A stretch of 64,000 bases of DNA from Ophthalmolycus amberensis (Eukaryota > Chordata > Actinopteri > Perciformes > Zoarcidae). Shown here piece after piece: positions 1-12,254 of the stretch (its first letter is position 1; each line of letters begins with the position of its first letter). The stretch covers positions 124,001 to 188,000 of the forward strand of contig JAFEUB010001066.1 of NCBI GenBank assembly GCA_024529925.1. Reading direction: 5' to 3'. Under the pieces are notes generated by a model, which saw nothing but the letters and a program-made list of their open reading frames with translations, was not told where the DNA came from and searched no databases. The position numbers and the translations under genes are program-made.

Positions 1-944
1 TGCCGAAGCAGGGTTCTGGCACATCTGCAAGCTCTAGATATTCTTTGAACACGCGTACGTGTCGTCAGCAGAGTGCATGCATCATCATGATTGACTTGTT
101 CCTGACATTCCCAGTAGTAAAGCCTGGGTAAAGGATTACTCTCTAGACTTGGACTGCTGCCCACTGTACAGTAAGACCCTTGAACACATGCACACACACA
201 TATAAGAAAAACACACTCACATACAGACTGTGCGTCTCCAACAGGCATACGTCTCTTTGTGTTTAGCGCCTTTTACTGCCTCTTTGTTCCCTCTTTTGTC
301 TCCATTCTTCATTCAAATCTGTTTTCTCCTCAGCCAAACCGTTGGCGGGCAGCCATTTGCAAGACCGAGCAAGGGGGAAGCACATAGCTAGAGAGAAGGC
401 TAGATGGAGAGAGGGAGACGGGGGAAGGCAGAGACAGAAAAGGAGGAGTATAGAGAGGCAGGGAACCATGGAAGAGAGGAAACTGAGAGGGAAAGACAAA
501 ATGAAACAGTAGAGGTGAACTCACGCTCCTTCCTTCAACATGAGCACATTGTGCTATTTCCTCAGCATGGCGGTTGCGGATCACTCTCTACTCCTGCAGG
601 CTGTAAGTTAACATTTGAAATTTCTCTGCTCCGACAAGGTGAAGGGTGGCGGTCGCTATCCAGCGGAGACCTTGCCTCTGTGTGTAAGTACAGGGCAAGG
701 GCAGATGGTGGAAAATTGGCATCAGCGCTTGAACCATACGGAGCATATGCACATGGGGGAGTTTGCAAAGACCCGGGGCATGGGGTGCGAGCCGAGGACC
801 GGCGCCTGCTGAGGCTGGCAGAAGACACAAGGCACTGACATTGGCACTGGTGAGGGGTAACAGTGCGCCTGAACTTCTCTTGGAAGGCCCCAGAACCCGA
901 GAGCTTGACTTTCTAAACAAACAACAAAACTGTTGTATAAATAT

Positions 945-976
945 ATACATATACATACATGTATATATATATATAG
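945..976. repeat. TA/CATA simple repeat
   Basis: A run of TATACATA and TATATA units, typical fish microsatellite sequence with no coding potential. Confidence 0.75.
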
Positions 977-1149
977 CTATTTGATGTAAAAGTCCACGTG
1001 GTTTTCCACACTAAATAACACATTTGGCCTGCAACAGAGAGGAATGTCCTTCTCACTGTCAGCTCTTACAAACACTTCAAATGGATGCTTGCCAGATTGT
1101 CTAACAGTGTTAGGCTCATTTCTATAGGGAATCAAATCATGAAAATAAA

Positions 1150-1229
1150 CTATTCCCCATTTTTCTAGGGACTCCCTGGAACTCGCTCAAGGATCATGGG
1201 GGTCCCAGACACCTGGTTGAGAACCACTG
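1150..1229 (-). mobile_element. Possible right end of a hAT-type MITE
   Basis: The segment ends in GGTTGAGAACCACTG. Read in reverse this is CAGTGGTTCTCAACC, the terminus shared by many vertebrate hAT-type MITEs. The adjoining GGGGGTCCCAGACACC fits the same consensus. The opposite terminus and a target duplication were not found, so only one end may remain. The left boundary is a guess. Confidence 0.35.
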
Positions 1230-2120
1230 GGCTATAGAACCCTATTTAAACATACTTTTTGCTGGGAGGACATTTTTGTAACTGGACCTCTTTGAATTTG
1301 AATTGAATACCCTGTCTTAGAGGTTAAATGTGGCACAATATGAAAGTGTTTGACACAACGTATTAACAGTCACTGGGCTTATCATGTAATAAGTTTGTCC
1401 TGAAGATTTTGCTGGAAGAAAAGCAATTCAAATTAAAAATGGTTAGTCAATTTAGGCACTTGAATAAATGTTATTGAAATTTGCTTATTTTATGTGTACA
1501 AGTGAAGATCTTGGCATGATGGTGGCAGTAGAGGATAGTTCAAATGGGGGCACAAAAAACGTGAAAAATTTGAAAATCTAGCAATTTGTCGTCAAGATCC
1601 TCATGAGCCAAAGAGTTGGTAAATGTAAAAATGTAGAGGAATGCTAGAAAATAGAAAAGGGGTCACCAAAATGATAAGGAGTCATCCTCTGGTGACCATG
1701 AATACCCATGGGCAACAATTTAGGGCCAGTAGATGTTGTGATTGCTCTGGATCATACCCAACACATACTTTTTAGGATCCATGTTTAGCATAGTAGAAAC
1801 CGCTTCCTGTGAGCGACAACTCCATCCATAGGAAGGGGGTAGCAAAGGTTGAACCACTTCACCACCCCCGAAAGACACTTACAGGACTATGGTTTATCAA
1901 TCATGCCCAACTGGGTTAGGGTGCAGCACTGTTTGTATGCAATTTCAAGTAACTGCATTAATGCACTTGGAATGACTTACATGCAAGCAGATATGCCCAA
2001 ATATATGGCTTTGTCAAGCTTGGGCATGCTACCCCGGCCACACCTATGATGCATACCATCGATTTTTGTCAAAGATGTACACTGTTGATTAACATCAATA
2101 TAAGTCTGAGTCCATTTTGC

Positions 2121-2226
2121 AAAACAGAGTTGGACTGTGCTGATAGCAGTGGGGGAAATGGATGGGCCTATGCACAGTCAACAGCAGCACCGCCGTACAT
2201 CTTCCAGACCAGAGGCCTGTCATCGT
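2121..2226. repeat. Local duplicate, copy 1
   Basis: This 106-bp segment matches 3300-3406 in the same orientation at roughly 85% by eye. Both copies begin AAAACAGAGTTGGAC and end GAGGCCTGTCATCGT. Neither keeps a shared open frame, so a duplicated exon is unlikely. It could be a local tandem duplication with a 1.2-kb offset, or two copies of an unnamed interspersed repeat. Confidence 0.7.
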
Positions 2227-3299
2227 GCGTGTGCATCACAGAACCTTTGGCTTTTCATTTTGGCTCCCATGTTAACAGATGCTCGGCTGCATGTCGGCTG
2301 AGTCTCTTCTAGAGATTCAAGATCTCGCCTATTTTTTCAAAGGAAACGAACATGATCTTTTGACAGTTTATTGACTTCATATCAGCAACATTACTATAGT
2401 TTTGATGTCTATATCTGTAGAACATGTCACAGACATGACTTTTTTAGTTTTTCTAACTCAACACTTCCTGTTTCCATCTTAAAATAGAAGCTCTCTAGCA
2501 TCTTTCTGTGGATAGAATCCCTTCATTTGTTAACACAAGGCTTTTACTCCACAAATTACTCACTGGATTCAATCGTTGTTAATTTGCTTTTTTGTCCAGT
2601 TACTGTCAATAAATACCAAAATTGCTGCCAGAGATATTTCACATTAAAAACATCCCAAAAATTCAAGGGTAATCAACCCCTCTTTCTGATCTCCCAGGTT
2701 CTTCTGATGTGAAATGTTGTTTGGAAGCATTGAGTTTCACTGACTGTAGCTTAACAAAGAAAAAGAAAAAAAGAAAAAAGTGGAAGTGACTTTAATTATT
2801 TAGTGAGTGTATTTGCTGAAAAGAGAAACTAAGCGGAGCAGAGTGGCGTTTGACAAAATCATGTAATTTTACTGATGAATTAATACTTTGGAATTGCTCA
2901 TTATGCAGAATTCACCCTGGAAGTCATTATTATGTTTTACCAACTATTAATTTCCTCAAGCTATTATTTGAGCCTGGGCCCTTATTTGAACACCTGCCTA
3001 TATGTGAGAATATAAGGTCAATATTTCAATTTTACAGTGTGTAAATGAGGATTGCATTTTAGAGACATATTTATTTTTGGCCCAACATTCTCACAAATTG
3101 GCCGCTGTGCAAACACTGCCAACATCCAGCTTTTTGCCAAGCTTCAACAATAATTTAACCCCCATTACAGCCCCTCCCAGAAAATCAGGACAATGATGTA
3201 CAAGTGTATCTCAGGCACGTGTGTATGTTTACCAATCAATCTACCCCACCCTGACATGTTCCGAGTCCTAGTGTCATTATGGCCACTGTTTGGTGCTAT

Positions 3300-3406
3300 A
3301 AAACAGAGTTGGACAGTGCTGATAGCAGTGAGGGATATGGATGGGCCTGTACAGAGTTAGACAGCAGCATCGCAATACATCTTCCAGGGTAGAGGCCTGT
3401 CATCGT
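3300..3406. repeat. Local duplicate, copy 2
   Basis: Partner of 2121-2226. The similarity stops abruptly on both sides. The central part has drifted, with several differences after GGATGGGCCT, which suggests the duplication is not recent. Confidence 0.7.
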
Positions 3407-5864
3407 CACACTGCCACAGAGGGGTTTGTCATAGAGGTATGCACACGTGCATGTCCAGTATCCATGCATAACACTGATGCGTGCCGAGTAGCTAACACTA
3501 AGTACACACTCAGATACACACACATTGTTGTAGTGAAAACCTTATTTCTGCCTTGTCCCATCTTCCTATCACCGGTCCGTCACACCTTCCTAAAACACAC
3601 ACAACACCCAACACCCCCCCTCACACACACACACACACATACAGTGCGTTCTTCCTTAGATGTGTCTGTACACGACTCCCTGGCCGCAAATCCTTCAGTG
3701 GGATGGATGAGTGTCTCCAACCCATTCATCATCCGCCTTATCCGCCACCCTCGCCACTGTTTTTATATCAGCCAGCAGTCACACTGACAACTGATGGCCC
3801 TCTCTCCCCCTCTCCCTTGCTCCCTTCCTTTCTTTTCTCCCCCCCAAGTCTTTCTCGTGCCATTTCTCTTTTTTCTCACTCCCCAGTGCCCTACTTGCTT
3901 TGCTTGTAAGCCTGACAATGTGCATGTTTGTGGCCGTTCATGCACGCTTTCTCACCTTCTTCCCCCGCTCGTACAGATCTCCTTCCTCCTCCTCCCGCCC
4001 TTCCTCTCCCACCCGCCCCTCTAGTCTCCACTCTCCACGTCCCTCTCCATCTATCTCTCTCCTGTGCACCGTTGGGACCAGAGTGACACCTTCAGATCGG
4101 GCCGTAAAAAGGCCCTATAAAAAGCCCCAACACTGGGAAGAAAGGGTAATGATGAAATTTAACTGCTCCTCTTGGTGCACCTGGGGTCTGGCCCTGTATG
4201 TGTGTGTGGATATACGAGCATGTGTGTGTCGTGTATGTGTTTGTGTGTGTTTGGCAAGCATGAGGCCTGGGCACTGAACCGGAACTGCCCTGCTAGGGGG
4301 GTCAATGTCACGGCACCGCCATGAGAGTTATCGCTTTTTAAAGACGCACTATAGATTTTGTGAGGGAACTCATTTACACCGGCATAAAATAGAAGGTGGC
4401 AGGGGAAGTTTAAAATCTAAAAAGGACGGGGGACTGGGAGACCGGGAGGAAAATAGGTTCGATGGCTTGAGTGGCCTCACTGGTGTGATACCGACTTAAC
4501 CCTTTGTGGAGGATGGACACTGATTTTTATCCTTTATTTTTAGATGGACTGAAACAAAAGCAAATCTGGGACAGATGGAAATTCACAATATTATGAGTTC
4601 AAATGATGTAACTTTGTCTTTGATTAGATGTAGCGCACGCTTTATTGCAGTATACTGTGTACAGTACATGTCTATAAAATCCATATGGAGTTATGTCCAC
4701 TGCAGATGCCGAAATAGTATGTTGTTAAACTGATTTATGAAGTGTGTCGCCTCAACATTTTTTAATCTTTTATTGATGCAGGAGTGCCATAACGTCAATG
4801 AATAGATCTCATTAAAATCTAATGGCCTTGTGGTGCATGTGTTTGTTGATGCAAGTTAAATTCTCCAACTGTGTGAGTGTGGTTGGAGCCACATGCACCT
4901 TCAGGCCTGTATGTCAGGGCAGGACTATTTTCAGTTCAGTTACTGGCTGGAGCCCAGCACCCTTCCCAGGCTCAGATGCTGGCTCACCGGCCTGCTCAGC
5001 CTTCCCCTGCCTCCCCTGCCTCCCACCTGTCCCTGGCTGCGAGCCTCCTCGGCTGGCCCGCCGGCGTGGAAAATCAGCCTTTGATGGGCCTGTGGGGACT
5101 GGAGGAGGGGATGGCCGGAGTTGTGGAGAGGATGAAAGCCCCGGGAGGAGCAGCATGCACTGACTGACAGGGCTTGACACTGAAAAGGCCCACAGCCCAG
5201 GCCTGGCACCTTTCCTGAAACAACCACCAGGCCTCATTGACTGGCCTGAAGAGCTGGGTCCCATAACCCAGTGTTTTCCAGGCCTCCGTGTAACGAGTCA
5301 TTTTTCATGAGCAATGTCCTGATCCAGATAAAGCTGCACTAAGAAAGATTATGTCCAACATTCCAGCCTTTTCATCTCCCAAAATGACCAACTGAGGCTG
5401 CATCCTGGAAACCCAGTGCATGATTTGTGCTTCTCTCATTGTAACATGGCAAGACATTTATTTTGCAACAGACATCAATTGTATTGGCTGTACAATTGTT
5501 AATTGACACTTTTCCTGCATTGATCAACATCAACCCTTCCTACATCTGATTGGACAAACGATTTACACAAAAGTTTTTGGAGGATGAGCATTGCTGAATG
5601 TCTTGGTTTTAACCCAAGAATGCCTCCATGTGTTTCAGCCTATACAGTGGCTGCTGGTGGAAGATTTTCTAGGGCCATCCTATCAATTTCAGCAAACATC
5701 CCAGAATGATTTAATGCAAAAAAAATGAAGGTATCAAACACGCATTACTACTTTGCAGTTAAATATTTAACATTTATTCCAACACAAAAAAAGCTGTAAA
5801 TAACACTTTGACAAACACGTCTGGACAACTTATATTTGTCACCCTCACAGGGAATTCAGTGTAA

Positions 5865-6035
5865 TATATATATACATATATATGTCATATAATAATATTT
5901 AGTATAATATAAAACGCATATTTAGATATATACACAGTATATATCTAGATATATCAGCCTGAACAGGCCCATCAAAGGCTGATTTTATATATATACACAG
6001 TATATATCAGTATATATCTAAATATATACAATATA
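5865..6035. repeat. AT-rich palindromic microsatellite
   Basis: Long runs of TATA, ATATATAC and CAGTATATATC units lie on both sides of a short GC-richer core (5955-5986). The core has inverted arms TCAGCCT and AGGCTGA. The tract is much shorter in the sister element, where only a TATAT pentamer run occurs at the equivalent place (20921-20955), so it expanded after the copies separated. Confidence 0.7.
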
Positions 6036-6291
6036 ATATAATAGAACATGTGTATTTATTGAGATGGACCTTGTTAAAGGAGGTAAAGATCAGGAGAAGT
6101 AAACATGAAGTGTAATTATGAATACTGATGTTAAATTAAGCGATGATGAGTTTTCACTGTTAATTTAACATCTCTATTACATGTTGATGTCTCCATGACC
6201 AAGTTAAGCAGATGAGACTGAGGACAACTATGTAGAAGAGAAGATGTTCACTTTGTCTAATATGTAGCTTGACAGAGTTCTCCATGTGTGT

Positions 6292-6380
6292 CCTGGTGTT
6301 CTCATGTTTCCTTACCTCCTCATCCCTCACTCCCTACCCTGGTGTTCTCATGTTTCCTTACCTCCTCATCCCTCACTCCC
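6292..6380. repeat. 46-bp tandem duplication
   Basis: A segment beginning CCTGGTGTTCTCATG is present twice with a period of 46 bp (6292-6337 and 6338-6380). The copy of this transposon at 19580-21115 has it only once, so the duplication is specific to this insertion. Confidence 0.9.
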
Positions 6381-6621
6381 GTAACTGTCCGTGCTGGATC
6401 CGTCCCCGTTGTTTTAAAAAGCTAAATAAGTTATTAGCATGACGTCATCCAGCTAGCCAAACCTGTCTGGTGTACAGCTAGTAGAGAAGCTTTGCATGTA
6501 CTGCTTCCCTTTCCCGCTAGTCTGCTGTCTGATTGTGAGGTCAGGCTGATCTGGGATCAGCTCTTTGGCCTGAAATTTCTCCGCCAAAGTTCTCCTCTCA
6601 AACGGGTCTTGGAGGAGTAGT

Positions 6622-7211
6622 CGTTGTTGTAAGTCAGGTATCTAGTCATGTATGTAGTCAAGTTAATTAACATCAACCATCAACCTAACAAGGTGGTTTT
6701 ATTGCCTAAACCTAACTTCCTAGGAGATGGAAGTTTATTTTGAAAAGTCACTATGCATTTAACGAGCATATATTGACAAACTGTCACTGACAACTCCAAA
6801 ACTGATGCTAGAGCGGTGCGAAGAGTTTGAAGCTTAGTGCCACTGAACAAGCTGCCTTATTTGACACATTGGTGTGACAATGTGTTACCAGAGACCACTT
6901 GTGGTATCAGTCCGTGGATATGTATTGGCACGCTGTGAGTTATTAACTGATGGGAGCTTTGATTGCCAAACAACAATGTCCATCCTACCGATGTACAATC
7001 CAATGAAACATGTGCCATGCATACATTACTTCTACTTTCAGCAAAACAGCTTACCGCTAAAAGGATTAGGGTGACACACATATAAACAACACAAACATGC
7101 TAATCCTCATTAGCACTGCTGAAAGCCCCTCTGATGCAGGGTGCATGTAGCCAGGCAAGAGGGTGGGAGACAAAAAGTCAGTTAGCTGCTAATGCAAATG
7201 GAGCTGGAGTG

Positions 7212-7245
<34 letters not shown>

Positions 7246-10028
7246 GTACACACAGACAGACAGGTTGTGTGGTTTCCTTGCATCTGACAGAAGTTGATCG
7301 ATAGAGGGAGTGAGTGTAAATAAAATAAGGGGTTGAAGAGGAGAAAAGCGGCAGCAGTCGCGGACCTTCAGCCAACAGTGCTGGCACACACCACAAGCTC
7401 CCTCTCGTTTTTTGGATCTGACAACTACAATGTAATAACAGATAAATAGAGAGGGCTCATCAGGCCACAACAGCAAACAGCTTGGGCTTGCCAAAGAGAA
7501 CAGAGGGAGTAAATGTTGGAGGGCGTTTGTATGTGTTTGTGCATGTAGAGAGAGGAGAGACAGAGAGAAAGAGCTAATAGCTGACATCTGGCACGGCTTG
7601 CACCCATCTGAGTCCTGTGCTCCAGCCCCACACTGTCATGCTGAATGACAAAGCATAGAGATTGAATCGGCACACTTGCAAATCCCCCAGCCAGCCCTGG
7701 GGGTATGGGCAGAAGAGCCTCTTCCAGCCTTTCACCGGTTAATGTGCCAATTTGTTTTCCAGAGTGCTCGAAGGAAGAATTTATCGCCATCTTTTGCGGC
7801 TGTGGGCAAATGCTAATAAAATGCTCTTTTGCTGAAATTCACTTAATTGGCCACAGTAGGGACGGAGAGCTCGAGGAGGAAGAGGAGAGCTGGCCCCCGC
7901 CAAGGCCATGTTTGCAGATGTTCACAAAGAGCACACTGCCCTGTTAAATACTGCCCCCCCCCCCCACCCACACTTCAAAAAATACACACTCTCGTCATCT
8001 ACCTCCACCCGATCCACCGGCAGTGACACCATAAACATACTCAATGGAACAAAAATGTTTCAGGGAATATTACTTTTTTTTTTTCTTTCTTTCCAACGTT
8101 TTAGCCTCCTTTTAGCTCTGGTTTGGTTTTCAGCAACACCTGAGAAAAAATGAATTAATCTTTAGCTGCTAAATGTTCCACTATGTTCACAAAGCAGACA
8201 GTTGCTAACACAGTGTCTGTCTGCTGTCTGGTGTTCTGCAGGTATACTGTACAGTTGGGGTTGAACAGAGCTGTTTCACTGAAAACAGCTGCCTGGTTCA
8301 GTCCATGTTCAGTCTCCGCTCAAATCAAAACTGTAAGGCTGTGGGCTGGAAAAAAATACAAAAATGTGCATGCAACTATTTGACTCAGTATTAATATTTT
8401 AATTAGGCTAGTGCAGCTGGAAAAAGACTTTTAAACTCCAAGTTTCACAGCTGACTAGTTTACAATGGGTGGATTCTGTGGATTATCCACAGTAACAGGA
8501 CACGGTTTCTTTTATTTACATTTTTAAAATGTAATTTTTCAATGCTGAGTGCCATGAACAAAAGTCCATTCACCTCCAATGCATCGGGGCAGAGGCAGAA
8601 ATCTCAGCAGCAAATTAAACTAAATCTATCTGCAAGGATATATGCAATCAGAGGTAAAAATATGTTTGATTTTCAGGATTTGGTTGAACCAACCCCTTAA
8701 GGGCAGTTTTAAGCGATTGACTATGATTGAACTCGTCTATCTGCATTCTTTCTTTCCATCATGCTGTTTCACAGTCAAAACGCTCTATCCAGCCCCATCT
8801 TAACTACATAATGATTTCATGGTGGAGAAACAGTGCTGTCAGCCTTCAGGCATGGAGCATATTATTTGCAAATTAAATGTTGCATCCAGCTCACAAATTT
8901 TTTAATAGCAAGTTGGCAGACATCATTCACTGTGACTGAGATGAGACAAAAGGAAATGACAAAGAGAGGGAGGGGTGAGGATGATATGGAGGTGAAGCAG
9001 ATCTTACGGAGAGAAGGATGGGATGAAAGTAACTCTCCTGTTCATGTGCCAGCCCTGAACCAGAAGCAGTGGAGTTCTACCGGGGGTGCTCTCCAAAATC
9101 TGGCCACACACTAATTACCGGCGGTTTTGTTCAGGAAATTATCTCCATGTCCATTGCTGCATTTCACAGCAAATTATCCGTGGAAATCCCCAAAAACAAT
9201 AAATAAGGCTGAAATTGTTCATCGGGGTCTCTGCTGATCGTCTCACTCACTCTCTTTGTCCTCCTCTCTAATGCTGACGAAACTATAAGAGCCCATTTCC
9301 TTTATTTGGGAATTCTTTCTGCCCTCAAAAAAGAGACAAATAAAGGCTTTGTTTAGGTTGCGCTGTGAGGTAGCGATAAGCTGTGAGTATTGATGCCAGA
9401 GTGTTTTAAAAGCATTCTTAGTGCTGTCATACACACATACCTAGTGGGATTGGCACATTGGAATTAGCACATTGAAAAGGAGTTGTTTCAATATATATCT
9501 AAATATAATGTATTAGTCAGAAGAGGAGAAACCAGAGCATGGTATAAAGTAGGAAAGTAGTATAAATAAGTTATATCTTTTATTTTTTCTTCTAAAGACT
9601 GAGCTCTATCAAATACACTGATGAGTTGACCAAAAAGTGTAACCTAAAATGAGCTCAATAAGTTAGTTAGGATAAAATGTATGTAATTTGAAACGGAATG
9701 ATAAACACTTATTTATCAAACCAATATTTATATTTACCAGCCCTGTATTGTGGGAATTGTGGCCATATTGGTAGGTTCAGCAGCACATTATTTATTACCT
9801 TTGCCAACGTTCAGTGCCAATGCAGGAAGTAATGCGCTGTACATGTGAGGGGGAGAGTAAGGGTGTGGAGGTGGTGGACTGATGGGTGCTTGTCGGACTT
9901 TGTGGAGTTTGCATCCAGTAACAGACTGGCAATTTGCCTTTGTAGTATCTATATATTAACCACCATATTTTCCTAACCATAATGTAGTAGTTGCCATTTG
10001 CAAGTGGTTTTTTAGACTTGTGTTGTAG
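6622..10028. other. Non-coding stretch
   Basis: No gene is recognised. The stretch contains the (CA)n repeat at 7211-7243 and a 12-C run at 7954-7965. Around 7740-7860 and 9110-9430 the sequence is non-repetitive with several TAAT/ATTA cores, which makes both places candidates for conserved non-coding elements. That cannot be tested from one sequence. Confidence 0.5.
7211..7243. repeat. (CA)n microsatellite
   Basis: About 15 perfect CA units. Confidence 0.95.
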
Positions 10029-10301
10029 GGCAGCTGTGGCTCAGGTAGAGCTTGTCATCTTCCAATCGAAAGAACAGCAGTTCGATCCCTGGCTCCTCCA
10101 GTCCATGTAGACATGTCCTTGGACACTTAACCCCAAATTGCTTCTGAAGGCTGTGCCATTGGTGTCTGAATGTTTGTAAATGTGAACAAGTGTAGTCCTG
10201 ATGCATCAGTGTGGGAATGTGTGTGAATCAGTGTAAAGTTCTTTGAGTGGTCGGACAACTAGAAAGGCGCTATACAAGTGCAAGTCCATTTACCATTTGC
10301 C
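10029..10301 (+). mobile_element. tRNA-derived SINE (teleost type)
   Basis: The head contains GCTGTGGCTCAGGTAGAG, an A-box-like segment, and CAGTTCGATCCC, a good pol III B box, about 45 bp apart as in a tRNA. The body (CTCCAGTCCATGTAG, then TGTCCTTGGACACTTAACCC) and the tail (GGCGCTATACAAGTGCAAGT followed by CCATTTACC) match my memory of a very common percomorph SINE with a LINE-derived tail. It is a retrotransposed RNA gene copy, not a functional tRNA: the anticodon arm and acceptor stem do not form a proper cloverleaf. Small changes suggest an old, inactive copy. Confidence 0.75.
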
Positions 10302-11401
10302 AAACCCACGCAGAAGTCAGAAGTGAAGTGTCAGTGTCAGAGTTCTGAACACAAATCATCCAGCCTTTCTACTTGAAAGATTGTTGCAGCTCACTGGACG
10401 AAAAAACATTACCAGTGAACATTAACAGACAGCTCTTGCATTACCCATCAAAACATAACTGGCATATCGGCACCACCACTACTGCACCTTATTACAAAGT
10501 CTGGAAATGTATGAGAGTATTCCTTAAATTGGCAGAGATTTGAATTGATGCCTCTAAGTGAAGATTTAGATCTTGAGTTTGTCAGCAATTTCCAGTTCCA
10601 GTTACTGATCCCATACATTACCTGGGAGCAGCTGTCCCCAAACAATCAGACCTGCTTCATGAATGGAACGATAGAGTTGTGATTGATTCATTTAGGAGTG
10701 ATATTGAATATTGGACACTCCCCTTGTCAATGATTGGCCAAAGTAATGCCATTAAAATGGTGACTTTGACTAGGTTTTTGTATTCATATTAAAAACTTAC
10801 CAGGACGCATAGCCTCAAGAGACACAACCCCATCATGGGTGGCTATAGAGGGAGCACAGCTGCCAACAAAGCGAATACAAGTTAGTAAGAAATAATGTAA
10901 TGTGCTCATTTCTACCATTTATAGATAAACTGGTGAATCACACTGCTGTTTTCTGTACAAGTGGTCCATTCAAATAGACCAGAGTGAAGACTAACAAACA
11001 CTGAATGCAATGTCTGTGGAAATATTTCCTGACTATCATAATTTGTGATAAAAAAAGTGAAAAACCTGCAAACAATTGGTGGACTTGAACTTGCTGTCAC
11101 TCTAGTGCCTAGTCGCTTGCTAGTGTATTCAAACCATATATATTCAAATACATAGTAACACACCACACAAGTAAATGACTAAGATCCATAGATTCAAATA
11201 GGAGCCCTCGCCAAGTTGGATAAAGATGACATATGCTCTTGTCTTCTCCATGAACATGTAAGCTTGCATGAATGCCTAAACCCTGGAGGAGGGGTCATCA
11301 GTTAGTGACAGTAAGTGGGTCAGTCCACTCTGCAGGGTGCAAGGGTGGGCGTCCAGACCACCCAGGACCTGATTCACCCAGAGGATGAGCAGGGAGAAGT
11401 G

Positions 11402-11467
<66 letters not shown>

Positions 11468-12254
11468 TGGGGTGGGGTTTAGGAGACGTATAGAGGTGCT
11501 ATACCCAAATGACAAGCCCACTGGTCTCATGGCAAGACACAATTAATGACCCGTGCCAACATTACAGGATGAAAAATCCCCACTGTCCGAACATCGCCCG
11601 CCCAGCCTGGCAACTGGAATTCTTCATTAGGTCTGGCAATGGAAGGGAGGGTGCGAGAGACTGTGTGTATCACCTTTGGACCAATATATGTGAACATTTT
11701 TTTTACAGTATATTGTTTAAAATGTAACTCATACCTGACCACAAAAAACACAGTGAATTTGTGCCTCTACCAATATACTACGAAATGTTGGTCTTTAATA
11801 AACTTGTCTCATCTATGCTTTTTGTTGGCAAAGACATGTTTAGGATCCATTTAAAAGACGTGGTGAGCGTACATTGTGACAATGACCGTCAAAACACAAG
11901 GACATTTCCCAAAACACCACAACATTTCAGGAAACACAACATTTCACAATACACAACAGCATTTCAGAAAACAAAACAAAACCGCCTCGGCGTCTTGATA
12001 CCAGTGCACAAGGCATCAATTAGCATCTGTAAGACGCATCTGTCTTCCAGCTCACACAGTGTAAACCCATCCACATCATTATCAGATGCTCAGAGTAACA
12101 GATGTAGTATTAAGAGCGATACAATCCACAGAGGGCGGGTAGGAGGGGTGTTGACTCCGTCAAACAAGCAAGACTTTCATCCAGGTGACCTGTGTTTGTG
12201 TCCCGTGCAGACAAAAAACTCCTGCTCTGAAAATTGAAACCAATTAGGAAGTGT
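10302..12254. other. Non-coding stretch with compound microsatellite
   Basis: No gene is seen. The only clear element is the (TG)n(GA)n tract at 11407-11468. Open frames are short and without recognisable content. Confidence 0.5.
11407..11468. repeat. (TG)n(GA)n compound microsatellite
   Basis: About 21 TG units run directly into about 9 GA units. Confidence 0.95.

Larger units (their letters stand above)
1..5644. other. Non-coding stretch, mostly unique sequence
   Basis: No open frame here has codon structure, domains or a credible gene context. The stretch holds a short TA-rich tract (945-976), a possible hAT-type terminus ending at 1229, a locally duplicated 106-bp segment (2121-2226 and 3300-3406) and a (CA)n run near 3617-3640. 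Pyrimidine-rich (3790-4060) and G/A-rich (390-510) patches account for the longer chance frames. One short exon-like segment with a start codon and a consensus splice donor lies at 540-602; it is treated as a finding, not a gene. Confidence 0.6.
5645..6621 (-). mobile_element. Truncated hAT-type element, inverted relative to 19580-21115
   Basis: The segment starts with CAGTGGCTGCTGGTGG, the terminal repeat of the element at 19580-21115 with one change. It then follows the reverse complement of that element's right half down to about 20394. Similarity stops at 6621, just after GGAGGAGTAGT, so the half carrying the 28-bp minisatellite is absent. Private changes are an expanded AT-rich zone (about 5865-6035), a 23-bp insert matching upstream DNA (5964-5986), and a 46-bp tandem duplication (6292-6380). 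No transposase frame is present. Because one end is missing, no target duplication can be tested. Confidence 0.8.

Noticed and set aside
404..838. 144-codon charged frame near the window start
   Set aside because: Purine-rich low-complexity sequence (GAGAGGGAGA-like) explains the open frame; no domain or conservation evidence.
10029..10110. A tRNA gene
   Set aside because: A and B boxes are present but the arms do not form a cloverleaf, and the sequence continues as a SINE.
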